Assembly: GCA_905339275.1 (NCBI GenBank)
Contig: CAJPFK010000004.1
Location: forward strand, 248,001-312,000
Source of the DNA: Methylophilaceae bacterium
GTDB taxonomy: Bacteria; Pseudomonadota; Gammaproteobacteria; Burkholderiales; Methylophilaceae
Reading direction: 5' to 3'
DNA: 64,000 nt
Under the pieces are notes generated by a model that was not told the origin of the DNA, did no database searches, and worked only from the letters and a program-made list of their open reading frames with translations. A program made the position numbers and the translations under genes. How positions within the stretch are numbered: the stretch's first letter is position 1; every line of letters starts with the position of its first letter. Shown piece after piece: positions 46,193 to 55,284 of this stretch.

Positions 46193-47236
46193 ATGATGAA
46201 AAAACATTCTCAGGGTTTCAGTCTGGTGGAAGTGATGGTGGGCTTGGCAATCGGCATGCTCGGCATGATTGTTGTCATGCAGGTATTGTCCCTGACGCAA
46301 GCCAGTAACCGCACTACCACATCAGGTGCAGATGCGCAGCAGGTCGGCGCACTTGCACTCTACAGCCTGGAACGCGATGTACGTCAGGCAGGATTCGGTT
46401 TTAATGTTCCCGGATTCCTGGGATGCGAACTCAAGGGGTTCGATAAAAACCGTGGCGAGGCATTTGATTTTACTTTTACCCCAGTAGTGATTACCCAGAT
46501 TGGCGCGGATGAACCTGACATCGTCGAGATCAATTATGGCAGTTCAGCCAAACTGGCGGTACCGACTAACCTGACGCAGTCAATGTCCGATACGACCAGC
46601 ACATACCGGGTTGCCAATCGCTTCGGTTTTACAGTCGGAGATATTCTGGTTGGCGCAGAATCGGGTAAGAAGTGTGGCATTTCGCAAGTGACCGGGCTTC
46701 CTGCGGCCCCCGATTCGAATGCGATCGTGCATGCAAGCGTTGCCAGTGGCCGCTATAACCCGGCTGGCGGCTTATCTCCGGCTGCCGACTACACATATAG
46801 CACAAATGGCAAGCTCTATAACATTGGCCCTAACCCGGTCAGCAATGTTTATACGGTGACAGATCGGGGGCTGGAGGTGCTTTCCAATTTTACCGGCGAA
46901 ATCCAGCTTGTCGCGGAGGGCGTGGTCGACATGCAGGCGGATTATGGTGTTGATACGAATAACGACAATGCAGTCGATACCTATCTTACAGACCCTGATA
47001 CAAATGGCGATGGCACGATCACCGATGTGGAATGGGGCAAGGTGTTATCAATCAGGCTGGGAATCGTGGCAAGAAGCCGGAATCGTGAAGCGGGCTGTGA
47101 TGCGACTACCACCCTGCCAAGCTGGGTGGGCGGCACATTCAATGCAGTGGAAAAAGACAGTGATTGGCAGTGTTATCGCTATCGTGTATTCGAAACGACT
47201 TCCGTTCTTCGCAATATGGTGTGGAGACCATTGTAA
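46193..47236 (+). CDS. pilW: minor pilin PilW
   Basis: 347 residues, ATG 46193 with GAGG 5 nt upstream. Prepilin signature GFSLVEVMVGLAIGMLGMIVVMQVLSL; ALALYSLERDVRQAGFGF matches PilW. Large C-terminal globular domain with an acidic loop (DTNNDNAVDTYLTDPDTNGDGT) that looks like a metal-binding loop. Overlaps pilX by 1 nt. Confidence 0.92.
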   Translation: MMKKHSQGFSLVEVMVGLAIGMLGMIVVMQVLSLTQASNRTTTSGADAQQVGALALYSLERDVRQAGFGFNVPGFLGCELKGFDKNRGEAFDFTFTPVVITQIGADEPDIVEINYGSSAKLAVPTNLTQSMSDTTSTYRVANRFGFTVGDILVGAESGKKCGISQVTGLPAAPDSNAIVHASVASGRYNPAGGLSPAADYTYSTNGKLYNIGPNPVSNVYTVTDRGLEVLSNFTGEIQLVAEGVVDMQADYGVDTNNDNAVDTYLTDPDTNGDGTITDVEWGKVLSIRLGIVARSRNREAGCDATTTLPSWVGGTFNAVEKDSDWQCYRYRVFETTSVLRNMVWRPL

Positions 47237-47838
47237 TGAATGCAAACAAACAGTACAGATGTGCGTTGAAACTCCAGCAAGGCGTGGTGCTGGTGATTAC
47301 CCTTATCGTGCTGGTGGCAATGACCCTGGCCGGTATCGGTCTGTGGCGTTCCGTGGATACGGGTATGATCATCTCGGGTAATCTTGCATTCAAGCAGTCA
47401 TCACTGACATCTGCGGACCGCGGTGTCCAGGCCGCGCTCAACTGGATTGATACGACCCGGAATGCCGACGGCGGCAGTCTGACAGCATTCAACGAATCGA
47501 ACACCGGGCAAGGCTATTATGCCTTTATCACCGATGACGAAAGCCTTTCTTCATTTCACAATGAAGAGGTCTGGGCCAATGCTGTCGACCTCGGCGTGGA
47601 TGATGCAGGCAACAGGGTTGAATACATCATTCATCGCATGTGCAACGGTACCGGCAGCTACAACGATGTCCAGTGTTCAACCTATCTTTCTACCGGCGAC
47701 ACTACGGGGTGTAGTAATGATACCCCTTCAAAGTGCTTTACCAGCAATCCGGCGCTCTATTTCCGGGTCACGGCACGCGTACACGGACCACGCAATACCC
47801 GCAGTGTCGTGCAGGCGAATGTCCTGATCCCGACCTGA
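47236..47838 (+). CDS. pilX: minor pilin PilX
   Basis: 200 residues. QQGVVLVITLIVLVAMTLAGIGLWRSVDTGMIISGNLAFKQSSLTSADRGVQAAL is PilX-type (the Glu5 of classical pilins is absent, as usual for PilX). C-terminal region with paired Cys (MCNGTGS, CST, CSN, CF). Confidence 0.9.
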   Translation: MNANKQYRCALKLQQGVVLVITLIVLVAMTLAGIGLWRSVDTGMIISGNLAFKQSSLTSADRGVQAALNWIDTTRNADGGSLTAFNESNTGQGYYAFITDDESLSSFHNEEVWANAVDLGVDDAGNRVEYIIHRMCNGTGSYNDVQCSTYLSTGDTTGCSNDTPSKCFTSNPALYFRVTARVHGPRNTRSVVQANVLIPT

Positions 47839-47902
47839 TTGGCGTTTGCAAAATTTATATTGTCAGATTTTGACTGGCAGAGTGTAGCTTCAGGAGACAT
47901 AC

Positions 47903-50900
47903 ATGAACATGATGAAATCGATGCAGAAGAGGTTTTGGGTCCTGATGACGGCTTTGATGCTGTCTTTGCCTGCGATACCTGTAATGGCGGATTTAACGGA
48001 TATTGCTTCAACGCCTTTATCGACATCTTCCGGTACGGCTGTGCGGCCTAACATGATGTTTGTGCTGGATGACTCCGGCAGTATGGGCTGGAATTTCATG
48101 CCGGATTATCTGGGGTATAGCTTGAACAGTCAGGACAACAATAAATGCCGTAGATACGTACAGACAGGAACCAGTAGCACCAATGTCACCAAATGCGCTG
48201 GAGGTACTGGAGCTAGCTCCAACGGTATGGGCGAGGGCGGGGACCCCCCAATATACAGTTATCAGGTAAATACCATTTATTACGATCCTGGCATACGTTA
48301 TATGCCGCCAGTAAACCCCTGTAATGTATCCGAGAATTTACCAAGCCAGACAAGCGCGACGAGCGTGCGTGAGGATGGCCTGAAAATCGACAGCAGTTGC
48401 AATCAGACCTCATCGACCAGGAATATCACGACCACCTATCCCGAGAGAGTCTACTGCGATGTTTCTGGTTCCGGCACATTGACTGCCCTGAGCAAAACCA
48501 GCGGCAGTGGTCAATATATGTGTAAACGGAACGGGGTTGACCATATCGGTGCTGCCACTACCGACCATTACGACTATCCAAATACCAACATTAGTGGCAC
48601 TAATTATTGGTACTCGGGCACTGCTGCGAGCATGGGAACGTATAGATTCGGACGGGATTACAGCAGCAATCCGCACTATTACAAGGTCACTCCGCGCGAG
48701 CATTGCAAGGATGCTACACTGGTGGAATGTAAAATCAGTACTATCCCTGACGGTGATTTTAAAGAACCTGCATACGTGCGTTTCTGTAATACGGATGCAC
48801 AAGCCAGCAGTTCGACTGTGCAAAGTGGTTCCGGCAAATGCCAGGCGACTTTCGACCGTACCAGCGGCACAACCTATACCTATGCGCGTTATGGCACATT
48901 TGAGCGGGTCGATATCAAGCCATCGGTGACCAGTTATCCCAAGGCAACCGGCAGAACGGATTGTGCGGGCGCAACCTGTACATACACGGAAGAAATCACC
49001 AACTTTGCCAACTGGTATGCGTATTACCGTACCCGGATGCAGACCATGAAAACGGCTGCGGGGCGGGCATTCAGCACAGTGGACAACTCTTTCCGCATCG
49101 GTTACTTGACTATTAAACCCACTACTGATCCCGATAAGGCCGACTCTGGTGTAACTGCCAGCAAGTATCTCAAAATTGACGAATTTGACCCGAGTCATAA
49201 AGAAGCCTGGTATAAAAAACTGTATGCGGCTGGTGCCAGCGGCGGCACGCCATTGCGTGTGGCGCTTTCTCGTGTTGGGCGTCATTTTGGCGGCGTGACG
49301 TCTGGTATTAACAAAGGCATGAGTGATGATCCCGTCCAGTATGCCTGCCAGCAAAACTTTACCTTGCTGACAACTGATGGTTACTGGAATGGTAATGCCG
49401 GCCAGACTCTGGCCGGCGGTTCCATCGGCAACCAGGATAATGTCAATAGCGGTTATTCCAAGCGGTCGGACGGTGCCTATGATGGTGACCTCCCCGGCAG
49501 TTCTAATACCTTGGCGGATGTTGCTCTGTATTACTACAAGACCGACCTGCGCAGCAGTTTAGCCAACAAGGTACCTACATCAGACAAGGACTTTGCAAAT
49601 CACCAGCATATGACTACCTTCACGCTTGGCCTGGGATTGGATGGCAGGCTGGCATACAGTGAAGATTATGAAACATCCAACTCCGGTGACTTTGCCAAAA
49701 TCAAACTAGGTACCCTTAACTGGCCATCACCGACAGCAGATGCGCCTACCGCATTGGATGACCTGTGGCATGCAGCCGTTAACGGCCGCGGCAAGTATTT
49801 CAGCGCCGAGAACCCCAACAGCCTGGTTGCAGGTCTGCAAAGCGCACTGGCTGGGGTAAATACCAGAACCGGGGCTTCTGCAGCGGCAGCCACCAGCAGC
49901 CAGAACATCACGGAAACTGACAATTTCATTTTCAGTACCACGTACCGTAGTGTTGCATGGGATGGTGAGGTTACTGCCAAGGAGATCGATCCCCAGACAG
50001 GGGAAGTGGGTGACGACTTATTGTGGTCGGCCCAATCCAAACTGGATTCCAGGGGCTATGCCGGCCGTAAAATCTACAAATTCTCAGCCTCAGGGACTAA
50101 CAAGCTGGCACTCTTCGATTGGGCCAACTTGACGGATGAGCAGGCATTTTTCAATGGGAAATGTTCATTGCTGTCACAGTGCCCTGCACTGGATTCAGAT
50201 GCACAGGCCATCGCCAATAGCGGCGAGCAACTTATCAATTTCCTGCGCGGACAGACCACGCATGAAGGCGATACCGACAAGAGCAACAAGGCTTTCCGCA
50301 ACCGTGAACATATTCTGGGCGATACGGTGAATTCTTCCCCGGCTTATGAACGTATTCCGAGATACAACTTTACAGATGATGTGACGCCGACCTATGAAGC
50401 CTTCAAAACAAGTCTATCCATTCAGAATAGGAAAGGCATGCTTTATGTGGGCGCCAATGACGGGATGCTGCATGCCTTCAATGCCAGCTCCGGGGCTGGC
50501 GGCGGAGAAGAAGCCTGGGCTTACATTCCTAAAGCGGTCATGCCAAATCTATATAAACTCGCTGATAAAAATTATGGTGCCAATCACCAGTATTTTGTCG
50601 ATGGCTCACCTACGACCATGGATGTTTATGATTCCGGTTCGTGGAAAACCATTCTGGTCAGCAGTATGAATAGCGGCGGGCGCGGGTATTTTGCGCTGGA
50701 TATTACCAATGAGAATGAGCCCAAGGCCTTGTGGGAGTTTTGCCATAGCGCGGTACTGTGCGCGCAATCCGACCCCAATATGGGCTACGGCTATGGCAAT
50801 GCTGTGATAGCCAAGCTGCCGGTTGGGCATCCTCAAGCTGGCAAATGGGTGGCGATTCTTACTTCGGGCTACAACAATGTTGCGCCGGGAGATGGTAAAG

Positions 50901-51739
50901 GCTACATATATATCCGGGATTTGATGACAGGGGCTTTGATCAAGACTATTGCAACAGGTGTTGGCGATGTTACAACCCCGAGCGGTCTGGGAAAGATAAA
51001 CGGATACGCCGATTATTTTGATTATGATGCAACTGCAAGGTGGTTATACGCTGGCGATCTGCAGGGCAATTTATGGCGTGTCAATCTGGAATCGGGTGGG
51101 GGTGCATTATCCAAGTTGATCGCTCTTGGCACCTCTCAACCGATTACCACCCGGCCGACCGTGGCCAAGGTGCCTGCCGCCGATAATGATCCGGTCGTGT
51201 TTTTTGGTACCGGTCGCTACCTGGGTACATCGGATCTGACAAATGCTGATGGGCAGTCCGTGTATGCGATACGCGATAATGGTGATGTGCATAGCAGAAG
51301 CAGCCTGGTGGGGCGTACTATTGCTCATGGAGAAACGAGTGCCACTATCTCCGGTAGTCCGATGGATTGGGATAGCGGCGGCTGGTATGCTGACTTGCCC
51401 GCTTCAGGCGAACGCGTAAATATCGATCCCAAGCTGGCCAAAGGTACGCTGGTGGTGGTCAGCAATATTCCAACTTCCGAAGATGCTTGTTCTATCGGTG
51501 GGGCCAGTGCGACGTATAACTTCAATTACGAGACTGGGCTGGAAGTACCGGGGTCATCAGTTTTCGGCAAGCTCAATAGCGCAAATACCGTAGTTGGTTT
51601 TGTGTTGATACAGTTGCCGGATGGGCGTGTCAAAATGATTTCGACTGGCAGTGATGGTAGCCAGACGACTAGTCCGGTTGAAATTAATCCGAGCGGTGGT
51701 CTTTCAAGACGAACAGGCTGGCGAGAACTGGTGAAGTAG
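47903..51739 (+). CDS. pilY1: PilY1-type pilus tip adhesin
   Basis: 1278 residues. Signal peptide to about residue 29; VWA domain with MIDAS D56-x-S58-x-S60 (VLDDSGSMGW); C-terminal beta-propeller of the Neisseria PilC/PilY1 family (GMLYVGANDGMLHAFNA, VFFGTGRYLGTSD). CAGGAG 6 nt before the ATG. Works with the minor pilins as a tip adhesin/assembly initiator. Third-position AT content looks higher than in flanking genes, which is common for surface genes. Confidence 0.94.
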   Translation: MNMMKSMQKRFWVLMTALMLSLPAIPVMADLTDIASTPLSTSSGTAVRPNMMFVLDDSGSMGWNFMPDYLGYSLNSQDNNKCRRYVQTGTSSTNVTKCAGGTGASSNGMGEGGDPPIYSYQVNTIYYDPGIRYMPPVNPCNVSENLPSQTSATSVREDGLKIDSSCNQTSSTRNITTTYPERVYCDVSGSGTLTALSKTSGSGQYMCKRNGVDHIGAATTDHYDYPNTNISGTNYWYSGTAASMGTYRFGRDYSSNPHYYKVTPREHCKDATLVECKISTIPDGDFKEPAYVRFCNTDAQASSSTVQSGSGKCQATFDRTSGTTYTYARYGTFERVDIKPSVTSYPKATGRTDCAGATCTYTEEITNFANWYAYYRTRMQTMKTAAGRAFSTVDNSFRIGYLTIKPTTDPDKADSGVTASKYLKIDEFDPSHKEAWYKKLYAAGASGGTPLRVALSRVGRHFGGVTSGINKGMSDDPVQYACQQNFTLLTTDGYWNGNAGQTLAGGSIGNQDNVNSGYSKRSDGAYDGDLPGSSNTLADVALYYYKTDLRSSLANKVPTSDKDFANHQHMTTFTLGLGLDGRLAYSEDYETSNSGDFAKIKLGTLNWPSPTADAPTALDDLWHAAVNGRGKYFSAENPNSLVAGLQSALAGVNTRTGASAAAATSSQNITETDNFIFSTTYRSVAWDGEVTAKEIDPQTGEVGDDLLWSAQSKLDSRGYAGRKIYKFSASGTNKLALFDWANLTDEQAFFNGKCSLLSQCPALDSDAQAIANSGEQLINFLRGQTTHEGDTDKSNKAFRNREHILGDTVNSSPAYERIPRYNFTDDVTPTYEAFKTSLSIQNRKGMLYVGANDGMLHAFNASSGAGGGEEAWAYIPKAVMPNLYKLADKNYGANHQYFVDGSPTTMDVYDSGSWKTILVSSMNSGGRGYFALDITNENEPKALWEFCHSAVLCAQSDPNMGYGYGNAVIAKLPVGHPQAGKWVAILTSGYNNVAPGDGKGYIYIRDLMTGALIKTIATGVGDVTTPSGLGKINGYADYFDYDATARWLYAGDLQGNLWRVNLESGGGALSKLIALGTSQPITTRPTVAKVPAADNDPVVFFGTGRYLGTSDLTNADGQSVYAIRDNGDVHSRSSLVGRTIAHGETSATISGSPMDWDSGGWYADLPASGERVNIDPKLAKGTLVVVSNIPTSEDACSIGGASATYNFNYETGLEVPGSSVFGKLNSANTVVGFVLIQLPDGRVKMISTGSDGSQTTSPVEINPSGGLSRRTGWRELVK

Positions 51740-51757
51740 CCGGCACAGAAGGCAGAC

Positions 51758-51782
51758 AAAAGCGCGGGATTTCCGCGCTTTT
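51758..51782 (+). terminator. intrinsic terminator of the pilus operon
   Basis: AAAAGCGCGG (51758-51767), loop GATTT, CCGCGCTTTT (51773-51782), then TGTTTT; 19 nt after the pilY1 stop. Confidence 0.85.
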
Positions 51783-51786
51783 GTTT

Positions 51787-52317
51787 TCAGGTGTTGGTTT
51801 GATGTGATGTATGTAGTAATTTTGCTGTGACCAGTCCGTTGATTACGCCAAAAATCAAGGCGGCGAGTGCAAACACCGGGATCAGGTAGGCGACACCCGC
51901 ATGCGGAATCAGCCAGAGCCGGACGACGAGCAGTTGTCCGCCGATATGGGCGAATGCGGCGAAAATGCTGAGGCTGACGGGGCCGAACCATTTCTGCGGC
52001 AGCCGCATGCCGAGCCATAGGGCGAGCAGGCTGGCCGCTGCGCCGGCCAGGCTCAATATGAAAGTGGGCGAAAGCATGTGGCCGAGCAGCAGGCTGCCGG
52101 CAAAGACGCGCAGCAGGCTGACCCAGGCTGCAGTGGCGAAGTCGTAGCGATAGAGCACATAAAGCGTGACGATATTGGCGATGCCGGGTTTCACGCCCGG
52201 TAGCGGCGACGGTACGATGGCTTCTACCAGGTGCAGGCCGATGGCAAGGGCCGCCAGTTTGGCTATGCGGTGGTCGTCTGCCGTGGTTCTGATGATGATT
52301 TCTTTTTGCTTATCCAT
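51787..52317 (-). CDS. Gx transporter family protein (heptaprenyl diphosphate synthase component I-like)
   Basis: 176 residues, five or six membrane helices. LAALAIGLHLVEAIVPSPLPGVKPGIANIVTLYVLY and SLLRVFAGSLLLGHMLSPTFILSLAGAAASLLALW match the family (ECF-type S component resemblance). It is clustered with NusG-II and ApbE genes, a pairing repeated in many bacteria, so it may take part in flavin/redox cofactor handling rather than prenyl synthesis. Confidence 0.8.
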   Translation of the reverse strand: MDKQKEIIIRTTADDHRIAKLAALAIGLHLVEAIVPSPLPGVKPGIANIVTLYVLYRYDFATAAWVSLLRVFAGSLLLGHMLSPTFILSLAGAAASLLALWLGMRLPQKWFGPVSLSIFAAFAHIGGQLLVVRLWLIPHAGVAYLIPVFALAALIFGVINGLVTAKLLHTSHQTNT

Positions 52318-52487
52318 TCTTACAATCGTGGCCTTACCGGAAGCGGCTCTTGGCGCGTGGGATTCTGGCTTGCGTCAGAATGACAGAATTTTGGCGTGAG
52401 CGGAATCTGTTGCGGCCAGTGAGCAGTATAAACCCTGTTATTCCAGGCTTGATTCGGGATTTTGCGCGTTGGGTGGAATTTGGATGA

Positions 52488-52693
52488 GATTCCGGATAAC
52501 CACTACGTGGTTTCCGGAATGACAGGAACAAGGAGAGAAAAGGTCATTGTGATACGCAGGTATGGCTGATGCTGAGTTTTCGTCCGGCATGTAACAATCG
52601 TCATTGTCATTCCGGGTTCGACCCGGAATCCCGAGATTGGAAAGAGCAGGGTCGGGATTCCGGATAACTGTTATGCGGTTTCCGGAATGGCAG
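52488..52693. repeat. duplicated GATTCCGGATAA hairpins and palindrome
   Basis: Two related copies of a 38-nt imperfect hairpin (GATTCCGGATAAC...GGTTTCCGGAATGRCAG) at 52488-52525 and 52656-52693, plus a further hairpin ATTCCGGGTTCGACCCGGAAT near 52609-52629 between them. The whole 52318-52716 gap is non-coding and made of such pieces. Confidence 0.75.
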
Positions 52694-52716
52694 ATAAAGG
52701 AGCGTGGATCGATAAT

Positions 52717-53112
52717 CTAGTAATTGAGCGAATCATAAGGCCTGGATGCTCCCAGCAGTTCGATACTGACCTGATTGGGCAGGCACATGGCGACTTGCCC
52801 TGCCTGTGACAGCCAGCCTTGCTTGACGCAATATTGCCTTGGGCTGGGGTCGCTGGCGACGCGGGCTTTGCCGTTTTCGATTTGAATCCGGCTGATGCCT
52901 AGCGGGCCCGGCACTTCAATCGTTCGTTGCTGATTCAGGCTGTAGGTGCCGAGTATGTTTTCCCCGGCGCGGATTTGCAGCTTGCCGGCAGCGCCGCTTG
53001 TCCAGAGCGTATTGAAGAGGCCAATGACCAGAAGGCTGCTTGCTGTGATGACCAGCCAGTCTCCTGCCAGTGGGCCGGGGAATGCCTTAGTGAAGGATTT
53101 CAAACTGGCCAT
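52717..53112 (-). CDS. NusG domain II-containing membrane protein
   Basis: 131 residues: one N-terminal membrane helix (WLVITASSLLVIGLFNTLW), then a NusG-II/KOW-like beta barrel (AAGKLQIRAGENILGTYSLNQQRTIEVPGPLGISRIQIENGKARVASDPSPRQYCVKQGWLSQAGQVAMCLPNQVSIEL). The conserved CVxQGW and CLPN cysteines are characteristic of this exported domain. Overlaps apbE by 26 nt. Confidence 0.88.
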   Translation of the reverse strand: MASLKSFTKAFPGPLAGDWLVITASSLLVIGLFNTLWTSGAAGKLQIRAGENILGTYSLNQQRTIEVPGPLGISRIQIENGKARVASDPSPRQYCVKQGWLSQAGQVAMCLPNQVSIELLGASRPYDSLNY

Positions 53113-54136
53113 GTTGTTCCTGATTCCACTGTATATCCCGCGCCATGGCTTCGCTCATGAACACTTTTCCATCGGCGTCAATTACCATGAAAGCGTTGAC
53201 TCCCATGGTATCAGCCACTGCAAGGCGTGTCTCGGTTCCGGCAATGAAAACAGGCTTGGATACCGCATCGGATAGCGTGCCTGCGAATTCGCCGGGGGGG
53301 ATCAGCACGCTGACCGAGCGGGTATGCTGTACCGGGTAGCCGCTTTTCGGGTCTATGATATGGCAATAGCGCATGCCGTCCAGTTCAAAGTAGCGCTGGT
53401 AGTCGCCTGATGTACCGATAGCCCAGCCGTCTTTCAGTTCCAGCGTCGCTATTGCGCCAGGTTGCCTGGGGTGTTGAATGCCAATACGCCAGTGCTGTTT
53501 GCCGCGTTGGCCGAGTGCGATGATGTTGCCGCCGATATTGACCAGCGCATGTTCGATTCCCTCGCTGCGCAGGTATCCGGCTGCGCGATCCAGTGCGTAA
53601 CCTTTGGCATATCCGCCCAGGTCGAGTTTGACGGCGGGGTTCTTGCTCTGCGCCAGGAAGCCGGTCCCGGTATCGTTCTGCTCGATCACAATATCGGACA
53701 TTTGCGGATTTTGCCGGGCAAGATCAGCGATGGCATCAGCATCGATCGTGATGGGTGAAAATTCATTGCGCTGGAAGCCCCATTGCTGGATCAGCCTGCC
53801 GATGGCAGGGTTGAATGCGCCTTTGGACTGCACGGAAAGCGTTGTTGCGTGCTGAATGATGGCGGCCATTTCAGCATCGATCTGCCGGGGTTTTCCTTCG
53901 GCAAATGCGGCGTTGAGCTTGCTGAGTTCGCTGTTTTCATCCCAGGCATGCAGTTTCTGGTGCAGCCGCTGGAAATCTTTCAGCACGGCGTCGGCTGCCT
54001 GGCGCGCGCGCGTTTCCTCTACCCCGTATATGCTGATATCGACCAGCGTGCCGAAAACATAGCCTTGCGACTGATACAGTGGTTCGCGCCCGCAAGCCGT
54101 CAGCAGCAGGCAGATGAGGATGAGCAGTTTGCGCAT
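53087..54136 (-). CDS. apbE: FAD:protein FMN transferase
   Basis: 349 residues from ATG 54136, the start that puts the lipobox (LLILICLLLTACG) at the N-terminus; an earlier in-frame start at 54205 would bury it. Periplasmic lipoprotein that attaches FMN to Thr of NqrB/RnfG-type proteins using FAD and Mg. GGYAKGYALDRA, GGNIIALG, SGYPV and LSDAVSKPVFIAG are family motifs. No nqr/rnf gene lies in this window. Confidence 0.93.
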   Translation of the reverse strand: MRKLLILICLLLTACGREPLYQSQGYVFGTLVDISIYGVEETRARQAADAVLKDFQRLHQKLHAWDENSELSKLNAAFAEGKPRQIDAEMAAIIQHATTLSVQSKGAFNPAIGRLIQQWGFQRNEFSPITIDADAIADLARQNPQMSDIVIEQNDTGTGFLAQSKNPAVKLDLGGYAKGYALDRAAGYLRSEGIEHALVNIGGNIIALGQRGKQHWRIGIQHPRQPGAIATLELKDGWAIGTSGDYQRYFELDGMRYCHIIDPKSGYPVQHTRSVSVLIPPGEFAGTLSDAVSKPVFIAGTETRLAVADTMGVNAFMVIDADGKVFMSEAMARDIQWNQEQHGQFEILH

Positions 54137-54150
54137 CGTGCGGGGTCGAA

Positions 54151-55095
54151 TCAACGGTTTGCGCTCTGTGCCAGGGCATCCATGAACATTTCGGCTGGAT
54201 TGCAATCGGTCTGCGCCGAGATTTCCACCATGCCGGTCGGGCTGGTGACATTGATTTCGGTGAGGTGCTCGCCGATGACATCCAAACCAACGAGGAACAA
54301 GCCTTTGGCTTTGAGCACTTTGCCGACGGTTTCGGCAATTTCGCGGTCACGCGCCGTCAGCGGCCGGGCAACGCCTGTACCGCCTGCCGCCAGGTTGCCC
54401 CTGGTTTCGCCGGCTTTCGGAATCCGGGCCAGTGCGTAGGGGATGGGTTCGCCGTTGATGACGATGATGCGTTTATCGCCTGCCGTGATTGCGGGCAGGT
54501 AGCGTTGCGCCATCACGGTACGCTTGCCGAAATCGGTGATGGTTTCCAGGATGACGCCGATGTTGGGGTCGGTTTGTGTCAGCCGGAATACGCTGCTGCC
54601 GCCCATGCCGTCGAGCGGCTTGACGACGATATCGCCATGCCCGGCGAGAAATGCGCGGATCAGGTCCTGATCCCGCGTTACCAGGAACTCGGGAGCAAAT
54701 TGCGGGAAACGCGCGATGGCGAGTTTCTCGTTCCAGTCGCGGACCGAGAACGGGTTGTTCAGAACGCGTGCACCCTGCTCCACGGCGAGTTCCAGCAGAT
54801 ACGTGCTGTAGAGGAATTCGTTGTCGAACGGCGGGTCCTTGCGCATCAGCACGGCATCGAAATCTTCCGGCGCGGATTCCTGTGCCTCGCCGAGCGTGTA
54901 CCAGTCGGTGCCTTCGGTAAAGCGGAATGGCCGGGCGATCAGCCTGACCTTGTCGTGCCGCAGTATCAGGTCGCCCTGTCCGGCAACCAGCAGATCGTGG
55001 CCGCGCCTTGCCGCTGCGCGCATGATGGCGATGCTGGTGTCCTTGTAGGTTTTGAGACTTTCCAGCGGATCGAGGATGAATACCAGACGCATCAT
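54151..55095 (-). CDS. gshB: glutathione synthetase
   Basis: 314 residues, ATP-grasp enzyme joining gamma-glutamylcysteine and glycine. RKDPPFDNEFLYSTYLLE, DGMGGSSVFRL, AQRYLPAITAGDKRIIVINGEPIPYALARIP and NVTSPTGMVEI are typical. Downstream of gshA on the same strand, 189 nt apart. Confidence 0.97.
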   Translation of the reverse strand: MMRLVFILDPLESLKTYKDTSIAIMRAAARRGHDLLVAGQGDLILRHDKVRLIARPFRFTEGTDWYTLGEAQESAPEDFDAVLMRKDPPFDNEFLYSTYLLELAVEQGARVLNNPFSVRDWNEKLAIARFPQFAPEFLVTRDQDLIRAFLAGHGDIVVKPLDGMGGSSVFRLTQTDPNIGVILETITDFGKRTVMAQRYLPAITAGDKRIIVINGEPIPYALARIPKAGETRGNLAAGGTGVARPLTARDREIAETVGKVLKAKGLFLVGLDVIGEHLTEINVTSPTGMVEISAQTDCNPAEMFMDALAQSANR

Positions 55096-55244
55096 TGGCT
55101 GCCTTTATTTTGTACCTGGTTCAGGGTCTGTGAGGGTTGCCGGTTTTCATCAGCATGACAAAGCCTCGTGCCATGCCCATGATAATGAACATGGCCCTTG
55201 CAGTTCCCGGTCCGGCATCTTTGGCCAAGAGTGCCGGTGAGCGG

Positions 55245-55268
55245 GATTCCGGCTCGTTGGCCGGAATG
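55245..55268. repeat. REP-like hairpin between gshA and gshB
   Basis: ATTCCGGC (55245-55252) and GCCGGAAT (55261-55268) form an 8-bp stem, flanked by direct repeats CAGTTCCCGG at 55201-55210 and 55270-55279. The rest of 55096-55284 shows no gene. Confidence 0.65.
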
Positions 55269-55284
55269 ACAGTTCCCGGCGGCT

